Shown here: in pieces, positions 49,004-57,070 of the stretch
Position numbering within the stretch: the stretch's first letter is position 1
Layout: every line of letters begins with the position of its first letter
Assembly (NCBI GenBank): GCA_963769665.1
Contig: CAVYMQ010000003.1
Span: 310,001 to 374,000, forward strand
Origin: JACCTU01 sp963769665
GTDB lineage: Bacteria > Actinomycetota > Thermoleophilia > Gaiellales > Gaiellaceae
Length of the DNA: 64,000 nucleotides
Reading direction: 5' to 3'
Notes under the pieces: generated by a model
What the model saw: the letters and a program-made list of their open reading frames with translations, nothing else
Told to the model about the DNA's origin: nothing
The model's database searches: none
Position numbers and translations under genes: made by a program

Positions 49004-50037
49004 CGGCGTGCGTGGATCGCGTAGTCGAGCGGCGCGAAGAGCACGTCCGCGACGGGCCCTGTCGCGTCGCCACGATCGGGCTCGTGCAGGTAGCGCGTCT
49101 CGACGTCGCGGAAGCCGGCGTGACGGACGAGCTGCGCGAGCGTCTCGGGGACGAGCGGCTGCGCATGCGTCAGGTCGGCGAAGTAGTTGCGCAGCGCGAA
49201 CGGGGAGAGCGGGTTGATCGTCTCGGCGATCAGGACGCCGCCGTCGCGGAGCTTCGCGCGCGCGAGCTCGAGGAAGCGCACGAGCGCGGGCGGCGGGAGG
49301 TGCTCGACGACCTGGCCCGCGAAGATCGCGCCGAGGCTGCCGTCCGGTTGGGCGTCGAGATGGGCCAGCAGGTCCGCCTGCTCGACGTCGAGCCCTTCGC
49401 CGCGCGCGTAGCCGACCATGTCGCCGTCGGCGTCGACCCCGCGCGCCTCCACTCCGGCGTCGCGGAGCAGCGCGACGAGCTCGCCGCGCCCGCAGCCGAC
49501 GTCGAGGACGGGCGCGTGGTCGCGGAGGTCGTCGACGTAGGGACGCTGTCGCTCGCGGACGAGCTCGGTCGAGCCGCGCATGCGGCTCTCGAAGGCGAAG
49601 TAGTCGGGGAGGGCCGCGGCCGCGGGCTGGGCCGCCACCGTCTGCTGCGACCCGGCGGGGCGGCGCTCGAGCCGGAGGACCCGCTCCTCGAGCTCCGCGA
49701 TCAGGCGCCCCCGGGTGTCGCGGTCGAGCGAGACGCGGTCGAGCTCCTCGAAGAGCGCGTCGATCAGCTTGAGGGTCGCGTCGTTGAAGCTCCTCTGCTG
49801 CTGCGCGAGCGGCTCGACGTACCAGCGCATCGCCTTGCGGAGCACCTTCTTCAGGAACTGGACGGGTGGGCTCCCGTGGGGCGGGCGCTCGGCGGTCACG
49901 GCCCAGAACTGCTCGGCGGCGGACCGTGCGCGAGCACGCGTGCTCAGCTGGGAGCCGTTCGCCCCCCAGCGGAGCTCGTCGCGGAGTCGTTCGAGCAGGG
50001 CCTGGACGTCGACCTGCTCCGTGGGTGGAGCGGGCAT
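49000..50037 (-). CDS. SAM-dependent methyltransferase with N-terminal helical extension
   Basis: A 345-aa protein. Residues 1-150 are largely helical with likely coiled coil (FNDATLKLIDALFEELDRVSLDRDTRGRLIAELEERVLRLERR), then comes a methyltransferase domain: APVLDVGCGRGELVALLRDAGVEARGVDADGDMV (motifs I and II) and FAGQVVEHLPPPALVRFLELARAKLRDGGVLIAETINP. This arrangement recalls enzymes that cap glycan chains, such as WbdD, which also has a coiled coil; here no kinase domain is present. It is the first gene of the leftward unit; GGAGG-type purine runs occur upstream at 50051-50057 only on the other strand. Confidence 0.85.
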   Translation of the reverse strand: MPAPPTEQVDVQALLERLRDELRWGANGSQLSTRARARSAAEQFWAVTAERPPHGSPPVQFLKKVLRKAMRWYVEPLAQQQRSFNDATLKLIDALFEELDRVSLDRDTRGRLIAELEERVLRLERRPAGSQQTVAAQPAAAALPDYFAFESRMRGSTELVRERQRPYVDDLRDHAPVLDVGCGRGELVALLRDAGVEARGVDADGDMVGYARGEGLDVEQADLLAHLDAQPDGSLGAIFAGQVVEHLPPPALVRFLELARAKLRDGGVLIAETINPLSPFALRNYFADLTHAQPLVPETLAQLVRHAGFRDVETRYLHEPDRGDATGPVADVLFAPLDYAIHARR

Positions 50038-50080
50038 TGCAGGAAAGTGTAAGGAGGGCGGGTTACGGCGCTGTTAGCGC

Positions 50081-50086
50081 GAAGAT
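50081..50086 (+). promoter_or_regulatory. Predicted -10 box of the 50093 glycosyltransferase gene
   Basis: GAAGAT ends exactly 6 nt before the GTG at 50093. Only 55 bp separate this gene from the divergent methyltransferase gene. Confidence 0.35.
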
Positions 50087-50092
50087 GCCCAC

Positions 50093-51139
50093 GTGATCGG
50101 AATTTCGCTCCTCACGCTGGTTCCCGGGGTCGTCGGGGGCTCGGAGACCTACGCCCGCGAGCTCTGTCGCGGGCTCGCCCGCGTCGGGGAGCTCGACTAC
50201 CGGGTCTTCGTGCCGACGATCGCCGAGGACGCCGCCGACGGGCTCGAGTCGCGGGTCGTGCGGGGCTATCCGGCCAGCTCCTCGATGCCGGGCCGAGTCC
50301 GCGCCATGGGCCAGGCGCTCGTCCTGGGGGGCAGGCTTCGCCGGGAGCTTGCGCTCGACGAGCTCGACGCGATCCACTTCCCGCTCAGCGTGATGCTGCC
50401 GCTCGTCTCCAGCCCGCCCGCCGCGACGACGATCCTCGACGTCCAGCACGAGTTCCTGCCGGAGAACTTCTCTCGCTCGGAGCGGGCCTACCGGCGTGCG
50501 CTTTACGGCGCGAGCGCGCGCAGGTCGCGGATCGTGATCGCGATCTCCGAGCACGCGCGGGAGACGCTCGTCGAGCGGCTGTCGCTCGACCCCGAACGCG
50601 TGCGCACGATCCACCTCGGCGTCGACCTCGAGCGCTTCTCGCCGGCCGACGTGCCACGCGAGCCGTTCCTCTTCTACCCGGCGAACGCATGGCCGCACAA
50701 GAATCACGAGCGCTTGTTCGAGGCCGTCGCGTTGCTACGTCGGGAGCACCGCGACCTGCGGCTCGTGCTGACGGGCGAGCACGCCGACGTCCCCGACTTC
50801 GTGGACGCACGCGGACGCGTTTCGCAGGACGAGCTCGTCCAGCTCTACCGCCGTGCGTCCGCGCTCGTCTTCCCCAGCCTCTACGAAGGCTTCGGCCAGC
50901 CGGTCCTCGAGGCGCTCGCGTGCGCGTGCCCGGTGGCGTGCTCCGACCTGCCGCCGCTCCGCGAGGTCGCGGGCGACTCGGCGGCCTACTTCGACCCGCT
51001 CGACGCCGAGTCGATCGCGGCGGCGACGCTCGAGGCGATCGCGCGCGGCGGATCCTCAGGTCCCGAGCGCGCGTCGGCCTTCACGTGGGACGAGTGCGCG
51101 CGCAACCACGACGCGGTCTACCGCGAACTCGCAACGTAG
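50093..51139 (+). CDS. Family 4 glycosyltransferase (GT-B)
   Basis: A 348-aa GT-B enzyme of the mannosyltransferase-like type. ISLLTLVPGVVGGSETYARELCRGLARVG is the N-terminal acceptor loop, FLFYPANAWPHKNHERLFEAVALLRREHRDLRLVLTG the domain link (NAWPHKNH is typical of WbaZ/MtfB-like enzymes) and SLYEGFGQPVLEALACACPVACSDLPPLREVAG the donor site. GTG start, no ribosome binding site, -10 box 6 nt upstream. The 3' end overlaps the convergent methyltransferase gene by 22 nt. Confidence 0.93.
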   Translation: MIGISLLTLVPGVVGGSETYARELCRGLARVGELDYRVFVPTIAEDAADGLESRVVRGYPASSSMPGRVRAMGQALVLGGRLRRELALDELDAIHFPLSVMLPLVSSPPAATTILDVQHEFLPENFSRSERAYRRALYGASARRSRIVIAISEHARETLVERLSLDPERVRTIHLGVDLERFSPADVPREPFLFYPANAWPHKNHERLFEAVALLRREHRDLRLVLTGEHADVPDFVDARGRVSQDELVQLYRRASALVFPSLYEGFGQPVLEALACACPVACSDLPPLREVAGDSAAYFDPLDAESIAAATLEAIARGGSSGPERASAFTWDECARNHDAVYRELAT

Positions 51140-51792
51140 TACTGCGCGCCCATCGGCAGGCGGCCGAGGTGGCGCTCGATCGTGTTGCGAAACGGGAAGA
51201 AGATGATGTACGCGCGCTCCCGTTCGCGTAGCCCCGCGCCGGCCAGCAGGCCGCGCGATTCGGACAACCGCATCAGCACGGCGTCCTCGTCGAACTCGCA
51301 GCGAGAGACTGCGAAACGTGTCGCGGGGTTGAGCGGATTGTGCTCGAGGATGATCGCGAGACCGCCCGGACGCGTGACGCGCGCCATCTCCCCGGCCAGC
51401 CGTGCCCGGTCGTGCACCGGCACGTGGTGGAAGACGCAGCTCGCGAAGACGACGTCGAAGCTCGCCGTCTCGAACGGGAACGTCGTGCCGTCGTACGCGA
51501 CGTACTCGGCGCCCGGGTTGCGCTCGGCCGCCCGTTCGACCATCGCGCTCGACACGTCGAGCCCGACGAGACGCGCGAAGTCGCCCGTCAAATGCTCGTC
51601 GACGAGCCCGATGCCGGCGCCGACGTCGAGCGCCTCGAGCGACGACGGCTCGCCGATCCGCCGCCTGGCCAGGTCGACGAGCCGGCGCGCCTTCACCTCG
51701 CTGTAGAAGCTCGCCTCCTGGCCGCCGAATGAGATCGACCGCTCGAGGGCGCGCTCGTAGCCGCCTTCGCCGTACCGGTCGAACTCCGGCAC
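51118..51792 (-). CDS. SAM-dependent methyltransferase
   Basis: A 224-aa class I methyltransferase: SLEALDVGAGIGLVDEHLTGDFARLVGLDVSSAMVERA (motifs I and II), YVAYDGTTFPFETASFDVVFASCVFHHVPVHD (motif IV) and MARVTRPGGLAIILEHNPLNP. The C-terminal RYExAYIIFFPFRNTIERHLGRLPMGAQYYV-like tail suggests membrane or lipid proximity. It follows gmd with a one-base overlap (TAGTG), which fixes the GTG at 51792 and ties it to GDP-deoxyhexose synthesis; it may methylate that sugar. Acceptor unproven. Confidence 0.88.
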   Translation of the reverse strand: MPEFDRYGEGGYERALERSISFGGQEASFYSEVKARRLVDLARRRIGEPSSLEALDVGAGIGLVDEHLTGDFARLVGLDVSSAMVERAAERNPGAEYVAYDGTTFPFETASFDVVFASCVFHHVPVHDRARLAGEMARVTRPGGLAIILEHNPLNPATRFAVSRCEFDEDAVLMRLSESRGLLAGAGLRERERAYIIFFPFRNTIERHLGRLPMGAQYYVASSR

Positions 51793-52772
51793 TAGGTGGC
51801 CCGTGCGACTTCGCCGCGGAGTCGCTCGAGCTCGGCGTCGACCATCAGCTGGACGAGGCCCTCGAACGACACCGTCGGCTCCCAGCCGAGCGCGCGCTTC
51901 GCCTTCGCCGGGTCGCCGACGAGGTTGTGGAGCTCCGCCGTGCCGCGCTGGAGCGACTCGTCGATCTGCACGTATTCGCGCGAGTCGAGCCCGACGTGCT
52001 CGAACGCGGTCTCGACGAGGTCGCGCACCGAGCGGGTGACGCCCGTCGCGACGACATAGTCGTCTCCCTGGTCCTGCTGGACCATCAGCCACATCGCGCG
52101 CACGTAGTCGCCCGCGTAGCCCCAGTCGCGTCGCGCGTCGAGGTCGCCAAGCCAGAGCTCGCCCTCGAGCCCGAGCGAGATCGCGGCGGCGGCATGCGCG
52201 ATCTTGCGCGGCACGAACTCGATCGGCCGTCGAGGCGACTCGTGGTTGTAGAGGATCCCGGCCGAGGCGTGCAGGCCGTAGCGGATGCGGTACGAGCGGA
52301 CGATGAAGTGCGCGTACGCCTTCGCTACGCCGTACGGCGTCAGCGGCGAGAGCGGCGTCTCTTCCGTCTGCGGCGACTCGCGGGGCTCGCCGAAGATCTC
52401 GCTCGAGGACGCCTGGTAGAAGCGAATCGACGCGTCGACCTCCCGGATCGCCTCGAGCAGCGCGGTCACCCCGACGGCGGCGAGCTCGGCGGTCAGCACG
52501 GGATGCTCCCACGAGGCAGGCACGAACGAGACCGACGCGAGGTTGTAAACCTCGTGCGGCCGCGTCGCGCGCAGGGCGCGGACGAGCGCAAGCTGGTCGC
52601 TCAGGTCGGCCTCGACGAGGTCGACCCGCTCGCGGAGCGGCTCGAGGTTCGGGTAGCTCGCGCCCGACCGCCGCACGATCCCTGACACGTCGTAGCCCTG
52701 GTCGAGGAGCAGCTCGGCGAGGAGCGAGCCGTCCTGGCCGCCGATCCCGGTGATGAGCGCGCGCTTGTTCAC
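51792..52772 (-). CDS. gmd: GDP-mannose 4,6-dehydratase
   Basis: A 326-aa extended SDR. ALITGIGGQDGSLLAELLLDQGYDVSGIVRRS is the Gmd-type NADP-binding motif, QASSSEIFGEPRESPQTEETPLSPLTPYGVAKAYAHF holds the catalytic Ser-Glu and YxxxK, and GILYNHESPRRPIEFVPRKIA is specific for Gmd. It converts GDP-mannose to GDP-4-keto-6-deoxymannose, the substrate for the Fcl enzyme at 56138 or for a reductase to GDP-rhamnose. GTG at 52772, 20 bp from the divergent gene at 52793. Confidence 0.93.
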   Translation of the reverse strand: MNKRALITGIGGQDGSLLAELLLDQGYDVSGIVRRSGASYPNLEPLRERVDLVEADLSDQLALVRALRATRPHEVYNLASVSFVPASWEHPVLTAELAAVGVTALLEAIREVDASIRFYQASSSEIFGEPRESPQTEETPLSPLTPYGVAKAYAHFIVRSYRIRYGLHASAGILYNHESPRRPIEFVPRKIAHAAAAISLGLEGELWLGDLDARRDWGYAGDYVRAMWLMVQQDQGDDYVVATGVTRSVRDLVETAFEHVGLDSREYVQIDESLQRGTAELHNLVGDPAKAKRALGWEPTVSFEGLVQLMVDAELERLRGEVARAT

Positions 52773-52792
52773 TCGGCGGCGATGATAGGCGC

Positions 52793-53506
52793 GTGGGGGC
52801 CCTGACCGACCAGCTGCGCCGCGATCCGCCGGGTCTGCACGCGGGCGGCTCGGAGTACTGGGGCCTCGCGTGGGAGGCCCTCGAGTGGCTCGAACGGGAG
52901 GTCAGGCCCGGGATGGCGACGCTCGAGACGGGGTCGGGCGCCTCGACGCTCGTCTTCGCGTCGGCGGGTGCGGACCACGAGGCGGTCACGCCCGCAGCGG
53001 ACGAGGAGGAGCGGTTCCGCGCTCAGGCGGCCGCCCGCGGGATCGACGCGTCGCGCGTCGCGTTCCGGATCGGGCTCTCGCACGAGGTGCTGCCGGGGCT
53101 CGAGCAGCGCCCGCTCGACCTCGTGCTCGTCGACGGCGCGCACGGCTTCCCCTACCCGACCCTCGACTGGTGGCACGTCGCGCCGCGCGTGAAGGTCGGC
53201 GGACGAGTGTTGCTCGACGATGCGTACATGCCACCCGTTCGCGCGATCGTCGACGCACTCCGCGCGGACCCGTCGTGGGAGATCGACGCGCCCGCGAGCT
53301 TCCGGACTGCCGTGGCGCGCAAGATCGCCGATGCACCGCCATCGTTCGACTGGGAGGGCGGCGGCCACATGAGCTTCGGGTACCTCCCGCCGCGCACGCG
53401 CGTCGTCGCGTCCGCGCGGCAGCGCGTGTTCTCGACGCGTCTCGGCTTGCGCGCCGTCGAGCTCGCGCGCCGTCGCACGGGCCTGCGCTTCCGCCGGAAG
53501 GGTTAG
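52793..53506 (+). CDS. Methyltransferase-fold protein of the surface locus
   Basis: A 237-aa protein with a Rossmann-like methyltransferase fold: MATLETGSGASTLVFASAGADHEAVTPAADEEERF resembles motif I and II (ETGSGxST), and RPLDLVLVDGAHGFPYPTLDWWHVAPRVKVGGRVLLDD is the DxxxVDGxH segment seen in FkbM- and class I-type sugar or antibiotic methyltransferases. The C terminus is basic. GTG start with GATGAT 6 nt upstream. It is divergent from gmd and overlaps the convergent flippase gene by 4 nt. Confidence 0.78.
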   Translation: MGALTDQLRRDPPGLHAGGSEYWGLAWEALEWLEREVRPGMATLETGSGASTLVFASAGADHEAVTPAADEEERFRAQAAARGIDASRVAFRIGLSHEVLPGLEQRPLDLVLVDGAHGFPYPTLDWWHVAPRVKVGGRVLLDDAYMPPVRAIVDALRADPSWEIDAPASFRTAVARKIADAPPSFDWEGGGHMSFGYLPPRTRVVASARQRVFSTRLGLRAVELARRRTGLRFRRKG

Positions 53507-54987
53507 TGCAGCTCGCGCATGTAGCCCCACGCCTCGCGTAGGCCGCGGGGCCTGACGAGCGCGAGCAGCGCGACGTAGAGGACGAGCCCGCCGGCAGCGG
53601 CGAGCGCATCGCTCGTCACGAGGCCGAACGCCCCGAACGCGAGGACCGCGAGGCCGCCGACCGAGACCGCGACGCGGACGAGCGAGGCGACGGCCGCGAG
53701 CAAGGCGCGCCGCGACAGCGCCAGGAGCAGAGCACCGAGCACGGCGAGCGTCGTCAGGCCGAGCGCGAGCGCGAGTCCCTCGAGCCCCCAGAGCTCGCGC
53801 AGCGCGAGCGAGAGCACGACGTCGAGGATGAGCGCCGTGAACGCGACCGGGACGAGCACGCGACTGCGCTCGAGCACGTAGAGCAGCGGGAACGCGAGCG
53901 AGAAGCCGACCGCCGCGATCGTCCACGGTGCGAGCACGACGACGAGCCGTGCGAGCTCCTCGCCCACGTCGCCGGAGAACGCGTCGCCGAGCACCGCCTC
54001 GGCGATCCTGTCGCCGACGAGCGCGAAGACGCCGGCCGCGGCGGCGATCGGCGGCAGGCAGAGCCACGAGCCGTGGACGACGTGCTCGACGGCCGCTTCC
54101 GTTTCGACGCCGCGCCGCGTGAGCTCGGCGGTCGAGATGATCGACAGCGAGGTCGCGGTCGCCGCGACGAGCACCGCGGCGAAGAAGTACGCGTACGAGA
54201 GCGACGTGACCGCGCCGACCCCGATCCCCGAAGCTCCGCGAAGCGCGATCAGGTAGAGCACCTGCAGCGCGAGCGGAACCGCGGCGGCTTCGGCGAGGAG
54301 CACGAGGCGCCTGACGACTCCCTCGAACCGCAGCCGCCCGATCGTTCCGCCGAGCGCGGCGAGCGGCACGCCGAGTGAGATCGCGGCGTTCGCGGCCAGG
54401 CCCCACGCAAGCGCGACGAGCCCGTGCTCGTCCGCGAGCACGACGAACACGACGAGCCCGGCGACGCCGCCAACCGAGAACCCGAGCGCCGCCGCACCGA
54501 ACCGATTGCGCGCCGCGAGCGTCGCCGCGGCGAGCGCGGCGAGCACCTGGACGAACGCGGCCGCGACGAGCCACGGGAGCGCCGAGGCTGCGAGATCGGC
54601 CGCCTCCTGCGGCAGCTTGCCGGTCAGCAGCTCCGCGAACGGCTCCGCGAAGAGCCACACCACGATCGTCGAGGGCAGCCCGACGACGAGGATCGCCGCC
54701 GCGTACGAGCCGGCGACGGCGCCCTCGGTGCGGGTCAACTCGGGCACCGCGGTCAAGCGAAGCGCCTGCGCGGCGAGCACGAGCGTGACGTAGACGCCGT
54801 ACGCCGCGAGCAGTCCGTCGGTGCCCGCGTCGCGCCCGAACTTCTGCGCCAGGATCGCCGCGGCGACCGCGCCGGACGCGCTGAGGACGAGGCTCGAGAG
54901 CCCTGTAAGGATTCCGCTAGCCAGGGCGCTGCGGCGGTCGGGGGCGGTAGTCTCTCCGCTGCGGCTGGTCCGCATCCTTCCGATCAT
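53503..54987 (-). CDS. MurJ/Wzx-like lipid-linked glycan flippase
   Basis: A 494-aa polytopic membrane protein with about 14 hydrophobic segments, matching the MVF/polysaccharide-transport family. The first helices carry GILTGLSSLVLSASGAVAAAILAQKFGRDAGTDGLLAAYGVYVTLVLAAQALRL, a MurJ-like start (transported substrate cavity), and VPELTRTEG follows. It probably flips lipid-linked repeat units across the membrane. ATG at 54987 shares the CATG with the start of the divergent SDR gene; ATG at 54975 is an alternative that avoids the clash. Ends with a 4-nt convergent overlap. Confidence 0.85.
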   Translation of the reverse strand: MIGRMRTSRSGETTAPDRRSALASGILTGLSSLVLSASGAVAAAILAQKFGRDAGTDGLLAAYGVYVTLVLAAQALRLTAVPELTRTEGAVAGSYAAAILVVGLPSTIVVWLFAEPFAELLTGKLPQEAADLAASALPWLVAAAFVQVLAALAAATLAARNRFGAAALGFSVGGVAGLVVFVVLADEHGLVALAWGLAANAAISLGVPLAALGGTIGRLRFEGVVRRLVLLAEAAAVPLALQVLYLIALRGASGIGVGAVTSLSYAYFFAAVLVAATATSLSIISTAELTRRGVETEAAVEHVVHGSWLCLPPIAAAAGVFALVGDRIAEAVLGDAFSGDVGEELARLVVVLAPWTIAAVGFSLAFPLLYVLERSRVLVPVAFTALILDVVLSLALRELWGLEGLALALGLTTLAVLGALLLALSRRALLAAVASLVRVAVSVGGLAVLAFGAFGLVTSDALAAAGGLVLYVALLALVRPRGLREAWGYMRELH

Positions 54988-56134
54988 GGCGAACAGAAAC
55001 GACTCGGTCTGGACAGAGGAGTCGCTCGCGCAGCTGCGCGAGGACTTCGGCCCCTTTTACGAGGACCGAACCGTCCTCGTCACGGGCGCTGACGGCTTCA
55101 TGGGCTCGCACCTGACCGAGGGGCTCTGCCACCTCGGCGCCCACGTCCACGCCTTCGTCCGGGCCACCTCGAGCGGCGCCCTGAACAACATCGGGCAGAT
55201 CCGGGACCGGTTGAAGGTCCACTGGGCCGACCTGACCGACAAGCACTCGATCGACCTGCTCGTGCGCCAGCTGAAGACCGCGCCGGACCGCCCGTACGTC
55301 TTCCATCTCGGTGCGCAGGCCCACGTCGGCGAGTCGTGGCACCGCCCGTACGAGACCGTGATGGCGAACACGATCGGAACGCTCAACCTCCTGCAGTCGG
55401 TGGTCGACCACGAGCTCGAGCTCGAGAAGTTCGACACCGCGGGCACGTCGGAGGAGTACGGCAACGTGCGCGAGTCGGTCTCCCACCACCACGACTTCGA
55501 CGACGCGGGCTCGCTGATCCTCCACGAGCGCTCGCCGATCAACCCGAAGTCGATCTACGCGACCGCGAAGGTCGCCGCGGACTTCCTGACGATGAACTAT
55601 CACGACGCGTACGGCGTTCCCGGCGTCGTCACGCGCATGTTCAACAACTACGGCCCGCGCCAGAACCCGCGCTACGTGACCGGCACGATCATCACGCAGG
55701 CGCTCGAGCGCGAGCACATCGAGCTCGGCGCGCTCGACCCGCTGCGCGACTTCTGCTTCTGCACCGACGGCGTGCGCGGCCACCTGATGGTCGCCGCGAA
55801 GGGCACGCCGGGCGACGTGTACGTGTACGGCCAGGGCGAGAACATCTCGATGGCGGACTGGGCCGCGATGATCCTCCGCATCGGCGAAGAGGACGGCCAC
55901 TGGGGACCGCGCGAGATCGTCACGAACCAGGAGCGCTTCCGACCCGGCGCGACGGACGTGATGGCGCTCCGCGTCGGCTACGAGAAGCTCAACCTCGCGA
56001 CCGGCTGGGAGCCGCAGGTCTCGTGGGAGGACGGTGTCCGCAAGACGATCCAGTGGTACGCGGAGAACCGCGAGCGCTGGCTCGGGCGCGTCGACTGGCT
56101 CCCGTACACCGCGCCCACCGTCAAGACGGGGTAA
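54986..56134 (+). CDS. NAD-dependent sugar epimerase/dehydratase (extended SDR)
   Basis: A 382-aa extended SDR. After a 28-residue N-terminal extension, VLVTGADGFMGSHLTEGLCHLG is the GxxGxxG NAD motif; TAGTSEEYGNVRES contains the catalytic Thr/Ser-Glu and YATAKVAADFLTMNY the YxxxK. The active site with SEE rather than a plain SVYG suggests a dehydratase such as CDP-glucose or dTDP-glucose 4,6-dehydratase, or a related epimerase. It is followed by fcl after 3 nt, so the two act in one operon. The specific nucleotide sugar is not settled by sequence. Confidence 0.88.
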   Translation: MANRNDSVWTEESLAQLREDFGPFYEDRTVLVTGADGFMGSHLTEGLCHLGAHVHAFVRATSSGALNNIGQIRDRLKVHWADLTDKHSIDLLVRQLKTAPDRPYVFHLGAQAHVGESWHRPYETVMANTIGTLNLLQSVVDHELELEKFDTAGTSEEYGNVRESVSHHHDFDDAGSLILHERSPINPKSIYATAKVAADFLTMNYHDAYGVPGVVTRMFNNYGPRQNPRYVTGTIITQALEREHIELGALDPLRDFCFCTDGVRGHLMVAAKGTPGDVYVYGQGENISMADWAAMILRIGEEDGHWGPREIVTNQERFRPGATDVMALRVGYEKLNLATGWEPQVSWEDGVRKTIQWYAENRERWLGRVDWLPYTAPTVKTG

Positions 56135-56137
56135 CGG

Positions 56138-57070
56138 ATGCGGACGCTCGTGACCGGGGGCGGCGGCTTCCTCGGGACGCACGTCGTCGAGCGCCTTCAG
56201 GCCGAGGGCATCGAGCCGATCGTCGCGCGCCGCCGGCAGTACGACCTGACGCGCTGGGACGACACCGAGCGCCTCTTCGCCGACGCGAAGCCGGAGCTCG
56301 TGCTGCACCTGGCCGCCGAGGTCGGCGGCATCGGCGCGAACCGCGACAACCCCGGCCGCTACTGGTACTCGAACCTGATGATGGGCGCGCACGTGATCGA
56401 GCAGTCGCGCCTGCACGGCGTCGACAAGCTGCTCGTGCTCGGGACGGTCTGCGCGTATCCCAAGTTCGCGCCGGTCCCGTTCAGCGAGGACGACCTCTGG
56501 AACGGCTACCCGGAGGAGACGAACGCGCCCTACGGCGTCGCGAAGAAGTCGCTGCTCGTCGGAGGGCAGGGCTACCGCGAGCAGTACGGGCTGAACGCGA
56601 TCTTCCTGCTGCCGGTGAACCTCTACGGCCCTCGCGACAACTTCCACCCGACGAACGCGCACGTGATCCCCGACCTGATCCGCAAGATGAGCGACGCGCA
56701 GGCGCGCGGCGAGCGCGAAGTGGTGCTCTGGGGCGACGGCTCGCCGACGCGCGAGTTCCTCTACGTCGACGACGCGGCGGAAGGGATCGTGCTCGCGGCG
56801 CTTCGCTACGACCAGCCGGAGCCCGTCAACCTCGGCACGGGCGAGGAGGTCTCGATCAAGCACCTCGCCGAGCTGATCGGCGAGGCCACGGGGTACGAGG
56901 GCGAGATCGTCTGGGACACGACGAAGCCCAACGGCCAGCCACGGCGCAAGCTGGACACGACGCGCGCGAAGGAGCTGTTCGGGTTCGAGGCGAAGACGCC
57001 GTTCGCCGAAGGGGTGGCGCGCACGGTGGCGTGGTACCGCGAGCACGCCGCTGCCTATGCAGGCCGCTGA
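56138..57070 (+). CDS. fcl: GDP-L-fucose synthase
   Basis: A 310-aa SDR of the GDP-fucose synthetase family. TLVTGGGGFLGTHVVERL binds NADP; AAEVGGIGANRDNPGRYWYSNLMMGAHVIE and VCAYPKFAPVPFSEDDLWNGYPEETNAPYGVAKK are specific for Fcl/WcaG, including the catalytic YxxxK. It epimerises and reduces GDP-4-keto-6-deoxymannose (from Gmd, 51792-52772) to GDP-L-fucose. Its 3' end overlaps the following membrane-protein gene by 14 nt. Start ATG at 56138. Confidence 0.93.
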   Translation: MRTLVTGGGGFLGTHVVERLQAEGIEPIVARRRQYDLTRWDDTERLFADAKPELVLHLAAEVGGIGANRDNPGRYWYSNLMMGAHVIEQSRLHGVDKLLVLGTVCAYPKFAPVPFSEDDLWNGYPEETNAPYGVAKKSLLVGGQGYREQYGLNAIFLLPVNLYGPRDNFHPTNAHVIPDLIRKMSDAQARGEREVVLWGDGSPTREFLYVDDAAEGIVLAALRYDQPEPVNLGTGEEVSIKHLAELIGEATGYEGEIVWDTTKPNGQPRRKLDTTRAKELFGFEAKTPFAEGVARTVAWYREHAAAYAGR

